A stretch of DNA of 64,000 nt, from NCBI GenBank assembly GCA_039105265.1, contig JAPFFF010000045.1:496001-560000 (forward strand), read 5' to 3'. Within the stretch, counting starts at the first letter, position 1. Each line of letters starts with the position of its first letter. This document shows, piece after piece, positions 1-11,500 of this stretch. The stretch is from Tritrichomonas musculus. Taxonomy: Eukaryota; Parabasalia; Tritrichomonadida; Tritrichomonadidae. A program made the position numbers and the translations under genes. Under the pieces are notes generated by a model. That model was not told the DNA's origin and did no database searches. It saw only the letters and a list, made by a program, of their open reading frames with translations.

Positions 1-512
1 TCAAAGCCAAAATTTTAAATATACAATCGTAGTTCTTGTAATAGATAATCTTCTAGGACAGATAAAATGAATTTTATCAAGTCCGTTTTGGTCCATAGAC
101 CATCAAACATTTCCCTCTTAAAATTTCTTATATATATGAATAATGCAAGAGATAATAAAGAAATTCCCTGTTATTATGGTAAAATATTGAAGAGAATTGA
201 TGCTTGTCATTACGTCCAACAGATAGAAGGGGAAAAATCAGCTACCTGAGAGTTCCCTCATTTCTAAGAATGCTTAATCACATTTTACTTGTAATTGAAT
301 TTCATATACTATAAATGCATATGATTCTGGTGATAATGACATATCTTGGCAAAAGGAACGGGCTCTTCAAATGGCAAAAATGTTTTTATATGTGATAAAT
401 CTCAATTCCATTACCCACATCTGTGACAATCACCAAAATATTCATATTTAAAAACTCTATAATATTTGATGAGCAATTTCTTTCATCACTTCATAATTTA
501 TCTTACCAGTTA

Positions 513-514
<2 letters not shown>
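1..514. other. AT-rich stretch, no supported gene
   Basis: Short open stretches occur, for example 67-249 on the plus strand, but none resembles a known family. The more GC-balanced piece around 320-450 could be a coding relic; I cannot assign it. Confidence 0.4.

Positions 515-562
<48 letters not shown>
515..562. repeat. 48-nt poly(T) tract
   Basis: Uninterrupted T run next to the end of the transposase relic. On the minus strand it is a poly(A) following the relic's coding direction, which may be chance or a trace of retroposition. A run this long may also be miscounted in the assembly. Confidence 0.9.
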
Positions 563-659
563 CATATAGTATATTTAATTTTTTTTGTTTGTTTTGATTT
601 TTTTCGATTTTTAGAGAAAACTGGAAATTGTCTAAATAAATAATGAAATTGATAAAAAT

Positions 660-1236
660 AAATTTGATTAGTTGGAGGTGCATTCATAAACACAGTTATA
701 AAATGCACCTCGGAAGGCGGAAATAATATTTGAACTGATTGAAGTCTGTCTGAACGAATCAATGATTCGAATGATCTGAGATGTTTGTTGACTCAAATCA
801 CTTGGTACCGTAATTCGGCTCATTTTTCCTTATCATGTACCGAAAAAATCGATATCAAGTGGTTGAGTCTGATGGCTTGAATGTGGGGCTAAGAACAATT
901 GAATAATTCCTTCTTCTGAACATACGTTTAAAAAATTATCTGAATCGTATGGATCAAATTCATCCAAAATAAGAACACAATTGAACTTCGATCTTCTTTG
1001 TCTTACTTCTGGGAAGATATATTCAAACGCCCACTTTTCAAAAAGTTCTGTGGAAAAGAAACCAGTATCTATGTATCCGAACACGTATAGTTCAATCTCA
1101 ATAGTTTTTCTTTGAACAACAAAGGCAGGAGTAAAACCACTTCCATCGCCTCCAATAGTAACAAGAAGTGATGCTCTTTTTTCTTGTCTGTCAACTGGGA
1201 ATTTGATATCTTAATAGCTTACATAACTAGGAATAA
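660..1236 (-). pseudogene. decayed DDE transposase (pogo/Tc1-mariner-like) fragment
   Basis: The minus strand reads as the C-terminal half of a DDE_1-type transposase. It shows a strand with RASLLVTIGGDGS, an acidic block LILDEFDPYDS where the second catalytic acid lies, and the family's hallmark LAPHSSHQTQPLDIDFFG containing the third Asp. A tail beginning SRITVPSDLSQ follows in another frame. There is an in-frame TAA near 1213 and a frame change after FFGT near 833, and the N-terminal DNA-binding part is missing. This is a plain DNA-transposon relic. It shares the PHSSH..Q.LD pattern with the 1025-aa protein at 59213 but is clearly a different, older family. The family-level call is firm; its exact limits are not. 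Confidence 0.75.
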
Positions 1237-1503
1237 TCACTGTAACATTTGCAGAGTCTTGTCATTCAGCAAAGACATATTTTCTAAATTGCACGACGGT
1301 TGATCTATTGTACCTTTTACAAATTGTTTAGATACACTATTTATTGCAAAATCATTTATTTTTCTTTTCTTGATATCAATGGATTCAAGTTTTTGTGAGT
1401 CCTCTAAGAAAAAAGCAGTCTCAATTGGGACAGGAACGTTAGCATCATGTACAATATTTTCACGATTAGGGTGTTGTGTTTTAACTCTTGGTGGTAACTC
1501 CAT
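1237..1503 (-). CDS. unknown small protein of the virus-like block
   Basis: 88 codons beginning with ATG at 1503. I do not recognise the product. It is hydrophilic with a basic patch (KKRK, residues about 45-48) that could be a nuclear localisation signal. It lies 20 bp behind the next unknown gene, and its leader nearly matches that of the protease module at 3379, which supports its being a real gene of the block. Its 3' end abuts the transposase relic, so it may be cut off there. Confidence 0.4.
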   Translation of the reverse strand: MELPPRVKTQHPNRENIVHDANVPVPIETAFFLEDSQKLESIDIKKRKINDFAINSVSKQFVKGTIDQPSCNLENMSLLNDKTLQMLQ

Positions 1504-1523
1504 TTTGACTAAAAATAAATATC

Positions 1524-1892
1524 TTACTTATTCTTTCTTGGTTTACTAGCATGAAGAATTATTTCCTTTGGAATTATATCTCCCTTTTTCAATTGAATCT
1601 GATAGGCTTTCGATTTGACCATATTTTCATTCCTTTCACCTATATAACCAATTATCGATCCAAAAAGTGTGATTTTGTGTACTGAACAATATTTGGCCAC
1701 TAAATTCAATATTTCTTTAACGTCCTCATAATCATCCCAATCAAATTTCTTTGCCCAATCAGTAAAGATTATTTTTTTGTTTGATAATTTAAACTTTGAT
1801 TTACAAATTTCTGATAATTCAGATATTTCTGTCTTTTTCAATGTTTTATTAAAATAAAGTGAACATTCAATTGGCAAAATTAATTCTGGCAT
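1524..1892 (-). CDS. unknown 122-aa protein of the virus-like block
   Basis: ATG at 1892. The sequence is lysine-rich with mixed alpha/beta character and ends in a basic tail (KPRKNK). No motif I recognise. It contains a hydrophobic strand KITLFGSIIGYIGER near residues 73-87 that could form part of a folded core. It is co-oriented with the HNH and Rep-like genes upstream and 20 bp from the following small gene. Function unknown. Confidence 0.45.
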   Translation of the reverse strand: MPELILPIECSLYFNKTLKKTEISELSEICKSKFKLSNKKIIFTDWAKKFDWDDYEDVKEILNLVAKYCSVHKITLFGSIIGYIGERNENMVKSKAYQIQLKKGDIIPKEIILHASKPRKNK

Positions 1893-2062
1893 TTTTATTT
1901 ATAGAAAAATTTTTAATTTACATTCTTTTTGATTTATCTTTTGGTACACCAGATTCTACATCTTCATGAACATTCTAATAAGGGTATTTATATGATTTGG
2001 CTAAATGATATGCACCTTTTTTAATAAAATAATTATAAGTCTCTTGTTCGATTCTTTCCTTC

Positions 2063-3379
2063 TCAGCTTGACTCATTTTTTTTGGGGAGAGTCGGTTTTT
2101 CTGTGTTGTTAGAATGCTTTTGAAAACTGGGTGGTGTAGGTGGGAGGGGAGCTGTTTCTAATGATTTGCTCTTTAATTCACGTGCAATTCTTTGTCTAAA
2201 ATTAGGTGCGTCATCTATTGGATAAGGCCATTTACCATCATGCAATAATATCCTTGCATTTTGCATCATTTATATAGCACAATCAATATCATTATTTTGT
2301 TTAGGAACACGATTATATCTCATTGGATATTTCTGATTAATGCCTTGTGATTTCAAGAATTTATTCATTATTTTACCGATATCTGGGTATGTTTCCATGT
2401 TTGAATCATATACACCGATATCTTTATTGCCATTATCGATTACTATTAATATCCAATGTTCCTCTAGTTCAGCAGGAATTACAATGCAATCATAATAATC
2501 AATTGGTTTCTTATTAAACTGTGGAGCTTTACTAAGATACTCAAAGAGAGAGTCCACTGCTTCTTGTTTCGGATTCTCATATAGCATATAGAACCAATCG
2601 GGAGGCAATAAGGCTACATGTCCTATTCTTTTCACTTTTTTTCCTTTTTCTATTAATAATTTTAGATTTGGATATACTTCTTTTGATTCTAATTGTGAAT
2701 TATTATCAGTGATTGCATTATAATCAATAAATTGGTCTAGATCCATTGGAGGTGTTGGTGGTCTTGATGTGTGCCTTGATGTTTGTTTTGATGATTGAGG
2801 GGATGTTTGTGGGAGTGGGGGAGGAGATGGCGCTCTTGATGTACCGCTTGATGATAATGTAGACGTTTGAGAAGAAGACGATGAAGATGCCAACTTTTTA
2901 AGTATAGGTTTGGCCGAAGACGATGACTTTTTCTGAAAGATTGCTTTGTTTTGTGATGGCTCTTCTTGAGGTGGCGGTAATGCATCATCATGCTCTGGCT
3001 TCACCCATTTTGCATGTCTTTTTGGTTTGGGCTTATAATATTTTATGAACTTAAAGGCAGCATTATTGTCACTTTGCACCTTCCCATATTTAATGAAATA
3101 ACGCCAAGCAGATTTAGCATTAGGCGATCCTTTATAGGCCAAAATTTCACCGCTAAAACGTTCTCTAAATAATTTGCCCTTCATATTATTCGCAAATATT
3201 TCTAATTCATCCCTAAAACCCTTTGCTGGTATCCAATTATAGGGCACTAAACATGTCACATAATTATTTGTGATATCTATATATTTAAAATTGTGTTCTC
3301 TTTTCAAATCTGCAACTTTTTGATATGTTATAGGTGGATTGAAACGAATTTGACCTTGAATAATTATTATATCTGACAT
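2063..3379 (-). pseudogene. Ulp1/C48-like cysteine protease module of a virus-like element
   Basis: Starts with ATG at 3379. The N-terminal roughly 130 residues form an unknown domain, followed by a Ser/Pro-rich low-complexity linker (about residues 140-215). The C-terminal part carries the pattern of Ulp1-type (C48, adenain-like) peptidases: an EEHWILIVID strand with the catalytic-type His, then YDSN, then a QNNDIDC segment with the nucleophile-type Cys. These proteases are a signature of trichomonad Maverick-like elements, where they are thought to process virion proteins; in cellular homologues they remove SUMO. The copy looks broken (about one break). An alternative is a domesticated SUMO protease, but the context argues for a mobile element. 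Confidence 0.65.
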
Positions 3380-3395
3380 TTTGAATAAAAATAAA

Positions 3396-3707
3396 TTACG
3401 GCATTTTTCGATTAAAATTGTTTTCAGAATGCGTTACCCATCGTAAATTACATAGACGGTTATCTTTACGATTGCGGTTTTTATGATCGACTTCTTTTTT
3501 GTGAACAGGATCATCGTTAGGCAAAAATTGTTTGGCAATAATAACGTGTTTTAAATAGTTTACACCATTCAAATTAACCGTCAAATAACCTTCATTATGT
3601 TTTGAATCTTTCAATGGTTTACGTGTCATCTTATTTCTTATGGTGAAAGGGTATTTATTTAAAATCTCATAGTCAAGTATAAAGCCTTTTAATGGAACAA
3701 AGCTCAT
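3396..3707 (-). CDS. HNH homing-type endonuclease (NUMOD4-like plus HNH)
   Basis: 103 aa from ATG at 3707. The C-terminal half shows the HNH signature: VDHKNRNRKDNRLCNLRWVT followed by ENN. The His of VDH, the central Asn of the NLRW turn and a distal Asn are in their usual places. The N-terminal part (YEILNKYPFTIRNK) resembles the short NUMOD4-type DNA-recognition module common in phage and virus HNH enzymes. It would nick or cut double-stranded DNA. It sits 16-17 bp from both neighbours. Length is normal for a stand-alone HNH enzyme. Confidence 0.8.
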   Translation of the reverse strand: MSFVPLKGFILDYEILNKYPFTIRNKMTRKPLKDSKHNEGYLTVNLNGVNYLKHVIIAKQFLPNDDPVHKKEVDHKNRNRKDNRLCNLRWVTHSENNFNRKMP

Positions 3708-3724
3708 TTTTCAAATACAAAAAA

Positions 3725-4024
3725 TTAATCTAATGGTCGTTCACCAAATTCTTGGAAGTCATGTTTTCTCGTATTGTTATTCAGTATATATCGAATACAC
3801 CAGCTGTTTCTACGAGGCACTTCTAAATGAGCATTATGACCAAATAAGCTCTTAACACACTTCATATCTTCTGGTTTTTTGAAATTAATGAATGCATGAC
3901 CATGATATCTGCCATTCTCACAAGTATCCTCACATGTACATAGATAAGTGGAGTTATCTAGCAGTTCTTTAGGGTATTCATGTGTCCAGAATGTGATCAT
4001 ATAGTTCCTTCTTTTTCCCCACAT
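3725..4024 (-). CDS. Rep-like HUH endonuclease domain (CRESS-virus type)
   Basis: 99 aa from ATG at 4024. The visible features are a first strand MITFWTH, a metal-binding HUH motif in RYHGHAFINF (residues about 38-47), and a C-terminal helix with a Tyr in the region where the nicking tyrosine lies (CIRYIL). This order matches the nuclease domain of rolling-circle Rep proteins of circular ssDNA viruses. No superfamily-3 helicase domain follows, so only the nuclease part is present. Rep-like insertions are known in trichomonads and other protists. Treated as a fossil; activity not claimed. Confidence 0.6.
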   Translation of the reverse strand: MWGKRRNYMITFWTHEYPKELLDNSTYLCTCEDTCENGRYHGHAFINFKKPEDMKCVKSLFGHNAHLEVPRRNSWCIRYILNNNTRKHDFQEFGERPLD

Positions 4025-4089
4025 TTGTTTTTTATATGAAGAAAAAAATATAAAAATAAAAATAAAAATAGAGAAAAAAATTTATAAAT

Positions 4090-4780
4090 GACCTTGGTGA
4101 AATCATCGGCGCAGTTAGGTCTGGGCGACCGTTAAGGGCGCACAGCATAACGTATACTACTGCATTTGACCGTTTTTGTTCACATTCAACCGAAAATTTC
4201 ATTGGTTTGATTAGAATGCTCTGCGATTATGATAATTCATTTAAGACAATAATGCACAATTTATCCCGTTATGAATATGTTAATAGAGTTGCTAGAAAAA
4301 TATATGTCAAAAAACACCCTAAAAGGTTAAATTTAGAAGGTGTTCCTTTAATTGAAAAGGAAGTGAAATTTTCATTTGACCATTCTGCATTTGAGTTATG
4401 AGTTATTATTTTCAAATATGGATGTGAAATTCGATGAAAATTTGATGAAAGAATTTATTTTATCTCTAGAGTTATTAAATGGAAATGCTCCTTTTCGAAC
4501 TAAAAATGTACCAAATAGAACAAGCGGTGGACAAATAATGCTTAGATTGGTTTCTATATCACAATACAAAAGAAAAATATGGAGTAATCAAGAAATTCAT
4601 TTCATTGATAATAGTCTTTGGCTTAAAAAAGATTTTTAAAATGATGAATGCTGAGCCAAATTTAATTGTTCAAAAGATGAATTGAATAAAATTATACAAG
4701 AGATATATATTGAAATATCCAAAAGAGAATGGACACTTGAAGAAGAGAGAATATTCGTAGACTATGCTCCAACCAAAATA
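4090..4780 (+). pseudogene. 5' part of an unknown gene split by the 23-kb transposon
   Basis: An open frame from about 4090 to 4404 continues after a 7-bp tandem duplication (GAGTTAT twice, 4392-4405), which shifts the frame. The frame then runs to 4780 through two in-frame stops (TAA 4637, TGA 4652). Near its end it reads KREWTLEEERIFVDYAPT, which resembles the first helix of a SANT/Myb-like domain (W..EEE.IF). The frame is cut at 4780 by the transposon and reopens at 27813. No start codon in this frame is visible, so the 5' end is also lost. I do not recognise the family; a DNA-binding or transposase-like protein is possible. Confidence 0.5.
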
Positions 4781-4817
4781 CCCTGTCAAATTTTCCTTTT
4801 TTAGAATTGCGGGGATT
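4781..4817 (+). repeat. left terminal inverted repeat of the 23-kb element
   Basis: 37 bp identical to the reverse complement of 27774-27810; the match ends abruptly at 4818. Preceded by TA (4779-4780). Confidence 0.95.
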
Positions 4818-5549
4818 AGTAAAAAATAAACGTACACTGGCATACCAACTTTTTCTAAATGTAGTCAATTTAAAAAAGTGCTCTTTTTTCATATCTTTAT
4901 TGTGACTATTATTACATTTGGGAAAAAGATCGCTGATCTACCTTTAATAGCAATAACTTTACTATTACTTATTTTTTTATCCACTTTTCGTTTTACAGCT
5001 GCCTCACCAGGAAATGCTGAATTATTCAACATCATCTGGTGAGAGGAAAGTCACTCCACCAGCAAAAGTACTAAATCGCTCATCATACATCTCAAACAAA
5101 CAAAAATAAAAGCATTAGTTTAAGCACAAACGAATTTTTTTACTCAATTGAATTTTAATTTTCAAACTTTTCCCCGCTTGACCAACGAGGCATATCATTC
5201 GCATGTACAATTAACGTAACACATATTTTCTATAGAACATTTCGCTTTGCAACCTATTCATCAACTTTATATCAATACTAATTATCAAAATTCTACCTTA
5301 ATATTGTTAATCAAATTATTCTCATTCAATTCATAACATTAGCACTCAAATTATTTAACATTTATACTTTTTTCATTTTTATCTTATCTTATCTCTTTGT
5401 ATTCTTTTTTAAGACTATTTATTTCTTTTTTGGAACGTATCTTTTATTTTATTAGTTTTAATAATATATTATTTATGTTTTTCTTTTTCCTTTTTTTTTT
5501 TTTTAAATTTAAGATATTTATTTGAAGAAATTTATTTGCAAGCACGTTA
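4818..5549. other. left subterminal region with degraded 255-bp-type repeat
   Basis: From about 4980 to 5275 the sequence is a decayed copy of the array B unit in minus orientation. It includes an interrupted palindrome (CTCACCAG...CTGGTGAG, about 5006-5045) where array B has its GC-rich palindrome, and CCCCGCTTGACCAACGA matching the unit's conserved segment (reverse complement). The rest is AT-rich with a T run at 5491-5504. No gene seen. Confidence 0.6.
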
Positions 5550-8500
5550 ATGAATACAGAAGCGAACACGGAAGACCTTAAAGAATTTATTTTACAGATG
5601 GTTATACTTTACTTATATTTGAAGATGCAGGATTCGAAAGACAAACGTACGGAACGGAATACATGAGCACGGAAACGAATACAGACGGGAACACGGAAGA
5701 CCTTAAAGAATTTATTTTACAGATGGTTATACTTTACTTATATTTGAAGATGCAGGATTCGAAAGACAAACGTACGGAACGGAATACATGAGCACGGAAA
5801 CGAATACAGACGGGAACACGGAAGACCTTAAAGAATTTATTTTACAGATGGTTATACTTTACTTATATTTGAAGATGCAGGATTCGAAAGACAAACGTAC
5901 GGAACGGAATACATGAGCACGGAAACGAATACAGACGGGAACACGGAAGACCTTAAAGAATTTATTTTACAGATGGTTATACTTTACTTATATTTGAAGA
6001 TGCAGGATTCGAAAGACAAACGTACGGAACGGAATACATGAGCACGGAAACGAATACAGACGGGAACACGGAAGACCTTAAAGAATTTATTTTACAGATG
6101 GTTATACTTTACTTATATTTGAAGATGCAGGATTCGAAAGACAAACGTACAGAACGGAATACATGAGCACGGAAACGAATACAGAAACGAACACAGAAGA
6201 ATATCTCGAAATTATGTTATATAAACAGTTCTATTTTGATTTTAAATATTATTCAGTAATCAGAATTAAAGAAAGGAATACATGAACACGGAAACGAATA
6301 CAGACGGGAACACGGAAGACCTTAAAGAATTTATTTTACAGATGGTTATACTTTACTTATATTTGAAGATGCAGGATTCGAAAGACAAACGTACGGAACG
6401 GAATACATGAGCACGGAAACGAATACAGACGGGAACGCGGAAGACCTTAAAGAATTTATTTTACAGATGGTTATACTTTACTTATATTTGAAGATGCAGG
6501 ATTCGAAAGACAAACGTACGGAACGGAATACATGAGCACGGAAACGAATACAGACGGGAACACGGAAGACCTTAAAGAATTTATTTTACAGATGGTTATA
6601 CTTTACTTATATTTGAAGATGCAGGATTCGAAAGACAAACGTACGGAACGGAATACATGAGCACGGAAACGAATACAGACGGGAACACGGAAGACCTTAA
6701 AGAATTTATTTTACAGATGGTTATACTTTACTTATATTTGAAGATGCAGGATTCGAAAGACAAACGTACGGAACGGAATACATGAGCACGGAAACGAATA
6801 CAGACGGGAACACGGAAGACCTTAAAGAATTTATTTTACAGATGGTTATACTTTACTTATATTTGAAGATGCAGGATTCGAAAGACAAACGTACGGAACG
6901 GAATACATGAGCACGGAAACGAATACAGACGGGAACACGGAAGACCTTAAAGAATTTATTTTACAGATGGTTATACTTTACTTATATTTGAAGATGCAGG
7001 ATTCGAAAGACAAACGTACGGAACGGAATACATGAGCACGGAAACGAATACAGATGGGAACACGGAAGACCTTAAAGAATTTATTTTACAGATGGTTATA
7101 CTTTACTTATATTTGAAGATGCAGGATTCGAAAGACAAACGTACAGAACGGAATACATGAGCACGGAAACGAATACAGAAACGAACACAGAAGAATATCT
7201 CGAAATTATGTTATATAAACAGTTCTATTTTGATTTTAAATATTATTCAGTAATCAGAATTAAAGAAAGGAATACATGAACACGGAAACGAATACAGACG
7301 GGAACGCGGAAGACCTTAAAGAATTTATTTTACAGATGGTTATACTTTACTTATATTTGAAGATGCAGGATTCGAAAGACAAACGTACGGAACGGAATAC
7401 ATGAGCACGGAAACGAATACAGACGGGAACACGGAAGACCTTAAAGAATTTATTTTACAGATGGTTATACTTTACTTATATTTGAAGATGCAGGATTCGA
7501 AAGACAAACGTACGGAACGGAATACATGAGCACGGAAACGAATACAGACGGGAACACGGAAGACCTTAAAGAATTTATTTTACAGATGGTTATACTTTAC
7601 TTATATTTGAAGATGCAGGATTCGAAAGACAAACGTACGGAACGGAATACATGAGCACGGAAACGAATACAGACGGGAACACGGAAGACCTTAAAGAATT
7701 TATTTTACAGATGGTTATACTTTACTTATATTTGAAGATGCAGGATTCGAAAGACAAACGTACAGAACGGAATACATGAGCACGGAAACGAATACAGATG
7801 GGAACACGGAAGACCTTAAAAAATTTATTTTACAGATGGTTATACTTTACTTATATTTGAAGATGCAGGATTCGAAAGACAAACGTACAGAACGGGATAC
7901 ATGAACACGGAAACGAATACAGAAACGAACACAGAAGAATATCTCGAAATTATGTTATATAAACAGTTCTATTTTGATTTTAAATATTATTCAGTAATCA
8001 GAATTAAAGAAAGGAATACATGAACACGGAAACGAATACAGACGGGAACGCGGAAGACCTTAAAGAATTTATTTTACAGATGGTTATACTTTACTTATAT
8101 TTGAAGATGCAGGATTCGAAAGACAAACGTACGGAACGGAATACATGAGCACGGAAACGAATACAGACGGGAACACGGAAGACCTTAAAGAATTTATTTT
8201 ACAGATGGTTATACTTTACTTATATTTGAAGATGCAGGATTCGAAAGACAAACGTACAGAACGGAATACATGAGCACGGAAACGAATACAGAAACGAACA
8301 CAGAAGAATATCTCGAAATTATGTTATATAAACAGTTCTATTTTGATTTTAAATATTATTCAGTAATCAGAATTAAAGAAAGGAATACATGAACACGGAA
8401 ACGAATACAGACGGGAACGCGGAAGACCTTAAAGAATTTATTTTACAGATGGTTATACTTTACTTATATTTGAAGATGCAGGATTCGAAAGACAAACGTA

Positions 8501-11500
8501 CGGAACGGAATACATGAGCACGGAAACGAATACAGACGGGAACACGGAAGACCTTAAAGAATTTATTTTACAGATGGTTATACTTTACTTATATTTGAAG
8601 ATGCAGGATTCGAAAGACAAACGTACGGAACGGAATACATGAGCACGGAAACGAATACAGACGGGAACACGGAAGACCTTAAAGAATTTATTTTACAGAT
8701 GGTTATACTTTACTTATATTTGAAGATGCAGGATTCGAAAGACAAACGTACGGAACGGAATACATGAGCACGGAAACGAATACAGACGGGAACACGGAAG
8801 ACCTTAAAGAATTTATTTTACAGATGGTTATACTTTACTTATATTTGAAGATGCAGGATTCGAAAGACAAACGTACAGAACGGAATACATGAGCACGGAA
8901 ACGAATACAGATGGGAACACGGAAGACCTTAAAGAATTTATTTTACAGATGGTTATACTTTACTTATATTTGAAGATGCAGGATTCGAAAGACAAACGTA
9001 CGGAACGGAATACATGAGCACGGAAACGAATACAGACGGGAACACGGAAGACCTTAAAGAATTTATTTTACAGATGGTTATACTTTACTTATATTTGAAG
9101 ATGCAGGATTCGAAAGACAAACGTACGGAACGGAATACATGAGCACGGAAACGAATACAGACGGGAACACGGAAGACCTTAAAGAATTTATTTTACAGAT
9201 GGTTATACTTTACTTATATTTGAAGATGCAGGATTCGAAAGACAAACGTACGGAACGGAATACATGAGCACGGAAACGAATACAGACGGGAACACGGAAG
9301 ACCTTAAAGAATTTATTTTACAGATGGTTATACTTTACTTATATTTGAAGATGCAGGATTCGAAAGACAAACGTACAGAACGGAATACATGAACACGGAA
9401 ACGAATACAGAAACGAACACAGAAGAATATCTCGAAATTATGTTATATAAACAGTTCTATTTTGATTTTAAATATTATTCAGTAATCAGAATTAAAGAAA
9501 GGAATACATGAACACGGAAACGAATACAGACGGGAACACGGAAGACCTTAAAGAATTTATTTTACAGATGGTTATACTTTACTTATATTTGAAGATGCAG
9601 GATTCGAAAGACAAACGTACGGAACGGAATACATGAGCACGGAAACGAATACAGACGGGAACACGGAAGACCTTAAAGAATTTATTTTACAGATGGTTAT
9701 ACTTTACTTATATTTGAAGATGCAGGATTCGAAAGACAAACGTACGGAACGGAATACATGAGCACGGAAACGAATACAGACGGGAACACGGAAGACCTTA
9801 AAGAATTTATTTTACAGATGGTTATACTTTACTTATATTTGAAGATGCAGGATTCGAAAGACAAACGTACGGAACGGAATACATGAGCACGGAAACGAAT
9901 ACAGACGGGAACACGGAAGACCTTAAAGAATTTATTTTACAGATGGTTATACTTTACTTATATTTGAAGATGCAGGATTCGAAAGACAAACGTACGGAAC
10001 GGAATACATGAGCACGGAAACGAATACAGACGGGAACACGGAAGACCTTAAAGAATTTATTTTACAGATGGTTATACTTTACTTATATTTGAAGATGCAG
10101 GATTCGAAAGACAAACGTACGGAACGGAATACATGAGCACGGAAACGAATACAGACGGGAACACGGAAGACCTTAAAGAATTTATTTTACAGATGGTTAT
10201 ACTTTACTTATATTTGAAGATGCAGGATTCGAAAGACAAACGTACGGAACGGAATACATGAGCACGGAAACGAATACAGACGGGAACACGGAAGACCTTA
10301 AAGAATTTATTTTACAGATGGTTATACTTTACTTATATTTGAAGATGCAGGATTCGAAAGACAAACGTACGGAACGGAATACATGAGCACGGAAACGAAT
10401 ACAGATGGGAACACGGAAGACCTTAAAGAATTTATTTTACAGATGGTTATACTTTACTTATATTTGAAGATGCAGGATTCGAAAGACAAACGTACAGAAC
10501 GGAATACATGAGCACGGAAACGAATACAGAAACGAACACAGAAGAATATCTCGAAATTATGTTATATAAACAGTTCTATTTTGATTTTAAATATTATTCA
10601 GTAATCAGAATTAAAGAAAGGAATACATGAACACGGAAACGAATACAGACGGGAACGCGGAAGACCTTAAAGAATTTATTTTACAGATGGTTATACTTTA
10701 CTTATATTTGAAGATGCAGGATTCGAAAGACAAACGTACGGAACGGAATACATGAGCACGGAAACGAATACAGACGGGAACACGGAAGACCTTAAAGAAT
10801 TTATTTTACAGATGGTTATACTTTACTTATATTTGAAGATGCAGGATTCGAAAGACAAACGTACGGAACGGAATACATGAGCACGGAAACGAATACAGAC
10901 GGGAACACGGAAGACCTTAAAGAATTTATTTTACAGATGGTTATACTTTACTTATATTTGAAGATGCAGGATTCGAAAGACAAACGTACGGAACGGAATA
11001 CATGAGCACGGAAACGAATACAGACGGGAACACGGAAGACCTTAAAGAATTTATTTTACAGATGGTTATACTTTACTTATATTTGAAGATGCAGGATTCG
11101 AAAGACAAACGTACGGAACGGAATACATGAGCACGGAAACGAATACAGATGGGAACACGGAAGACCTTAAAAAATTTATTTTACAGATGGTTATACTTTA
11201 CTTATATTTGAAGATGCAGGATTCGAAAGACAAACGTACAGAACGGGATACATGAACACGGAAACGAATACAGAAACGAACACAGAAGAATATCTCGAAA
11301 TTATGTTATATAAACAGTTCTATTTTGATTTTAAATATTATTCAGTAATCAGAATTAAAGAAAGGAATACATGAACACGGAAACGAATACAGACGGGAAC
11401 GCGGAAGACCTTAAAGAATTTATTTTACAGATGGTTATACTTTACTTATATTTGAAGATGCAGGATTCGAAAGACAAACGTACGGAACGGAATACATGAG

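Larger units (their letters stand above)
1237..4024 (-). mobile_element. compact virus-like gene block (fossil)
   Basis: Five co-oriented minus-strand genes are packed with gaps of 16-20 bp, apart from one gap of about 170 bp. In transcription order they are a Rep-like HUH domain, an HNH endonuclease, a Ulp1-like cysteine protease module, and two unknown small proteins. Ulp1-like proteases are typical of the Maverick/Polinton elements abundant in trichomonads, whereas Rep-like domains belong to ssDNA-virus-like elements. No DNA polymerase B, integrase or capsid gene is visible, so the family is uncertain. It looks incomplete and lightly broken (about one or two breaks). I found no terminal repeats around it. 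Two of the genes share a nearly identical 20-bp leader directly before ATG (TTATTTTTA[T/G]TCAAA), suggesting short 5' leaders and a common promoter design. Confidence 0.5.

Noticed and set aside
1237-4024. Complete Maverick/Polinton
   Set aside because: No polymerase B, integrase, packaging ATPase or capsid gene and no terminal repeats could be seen; only a partial, mixed gene block is supported.
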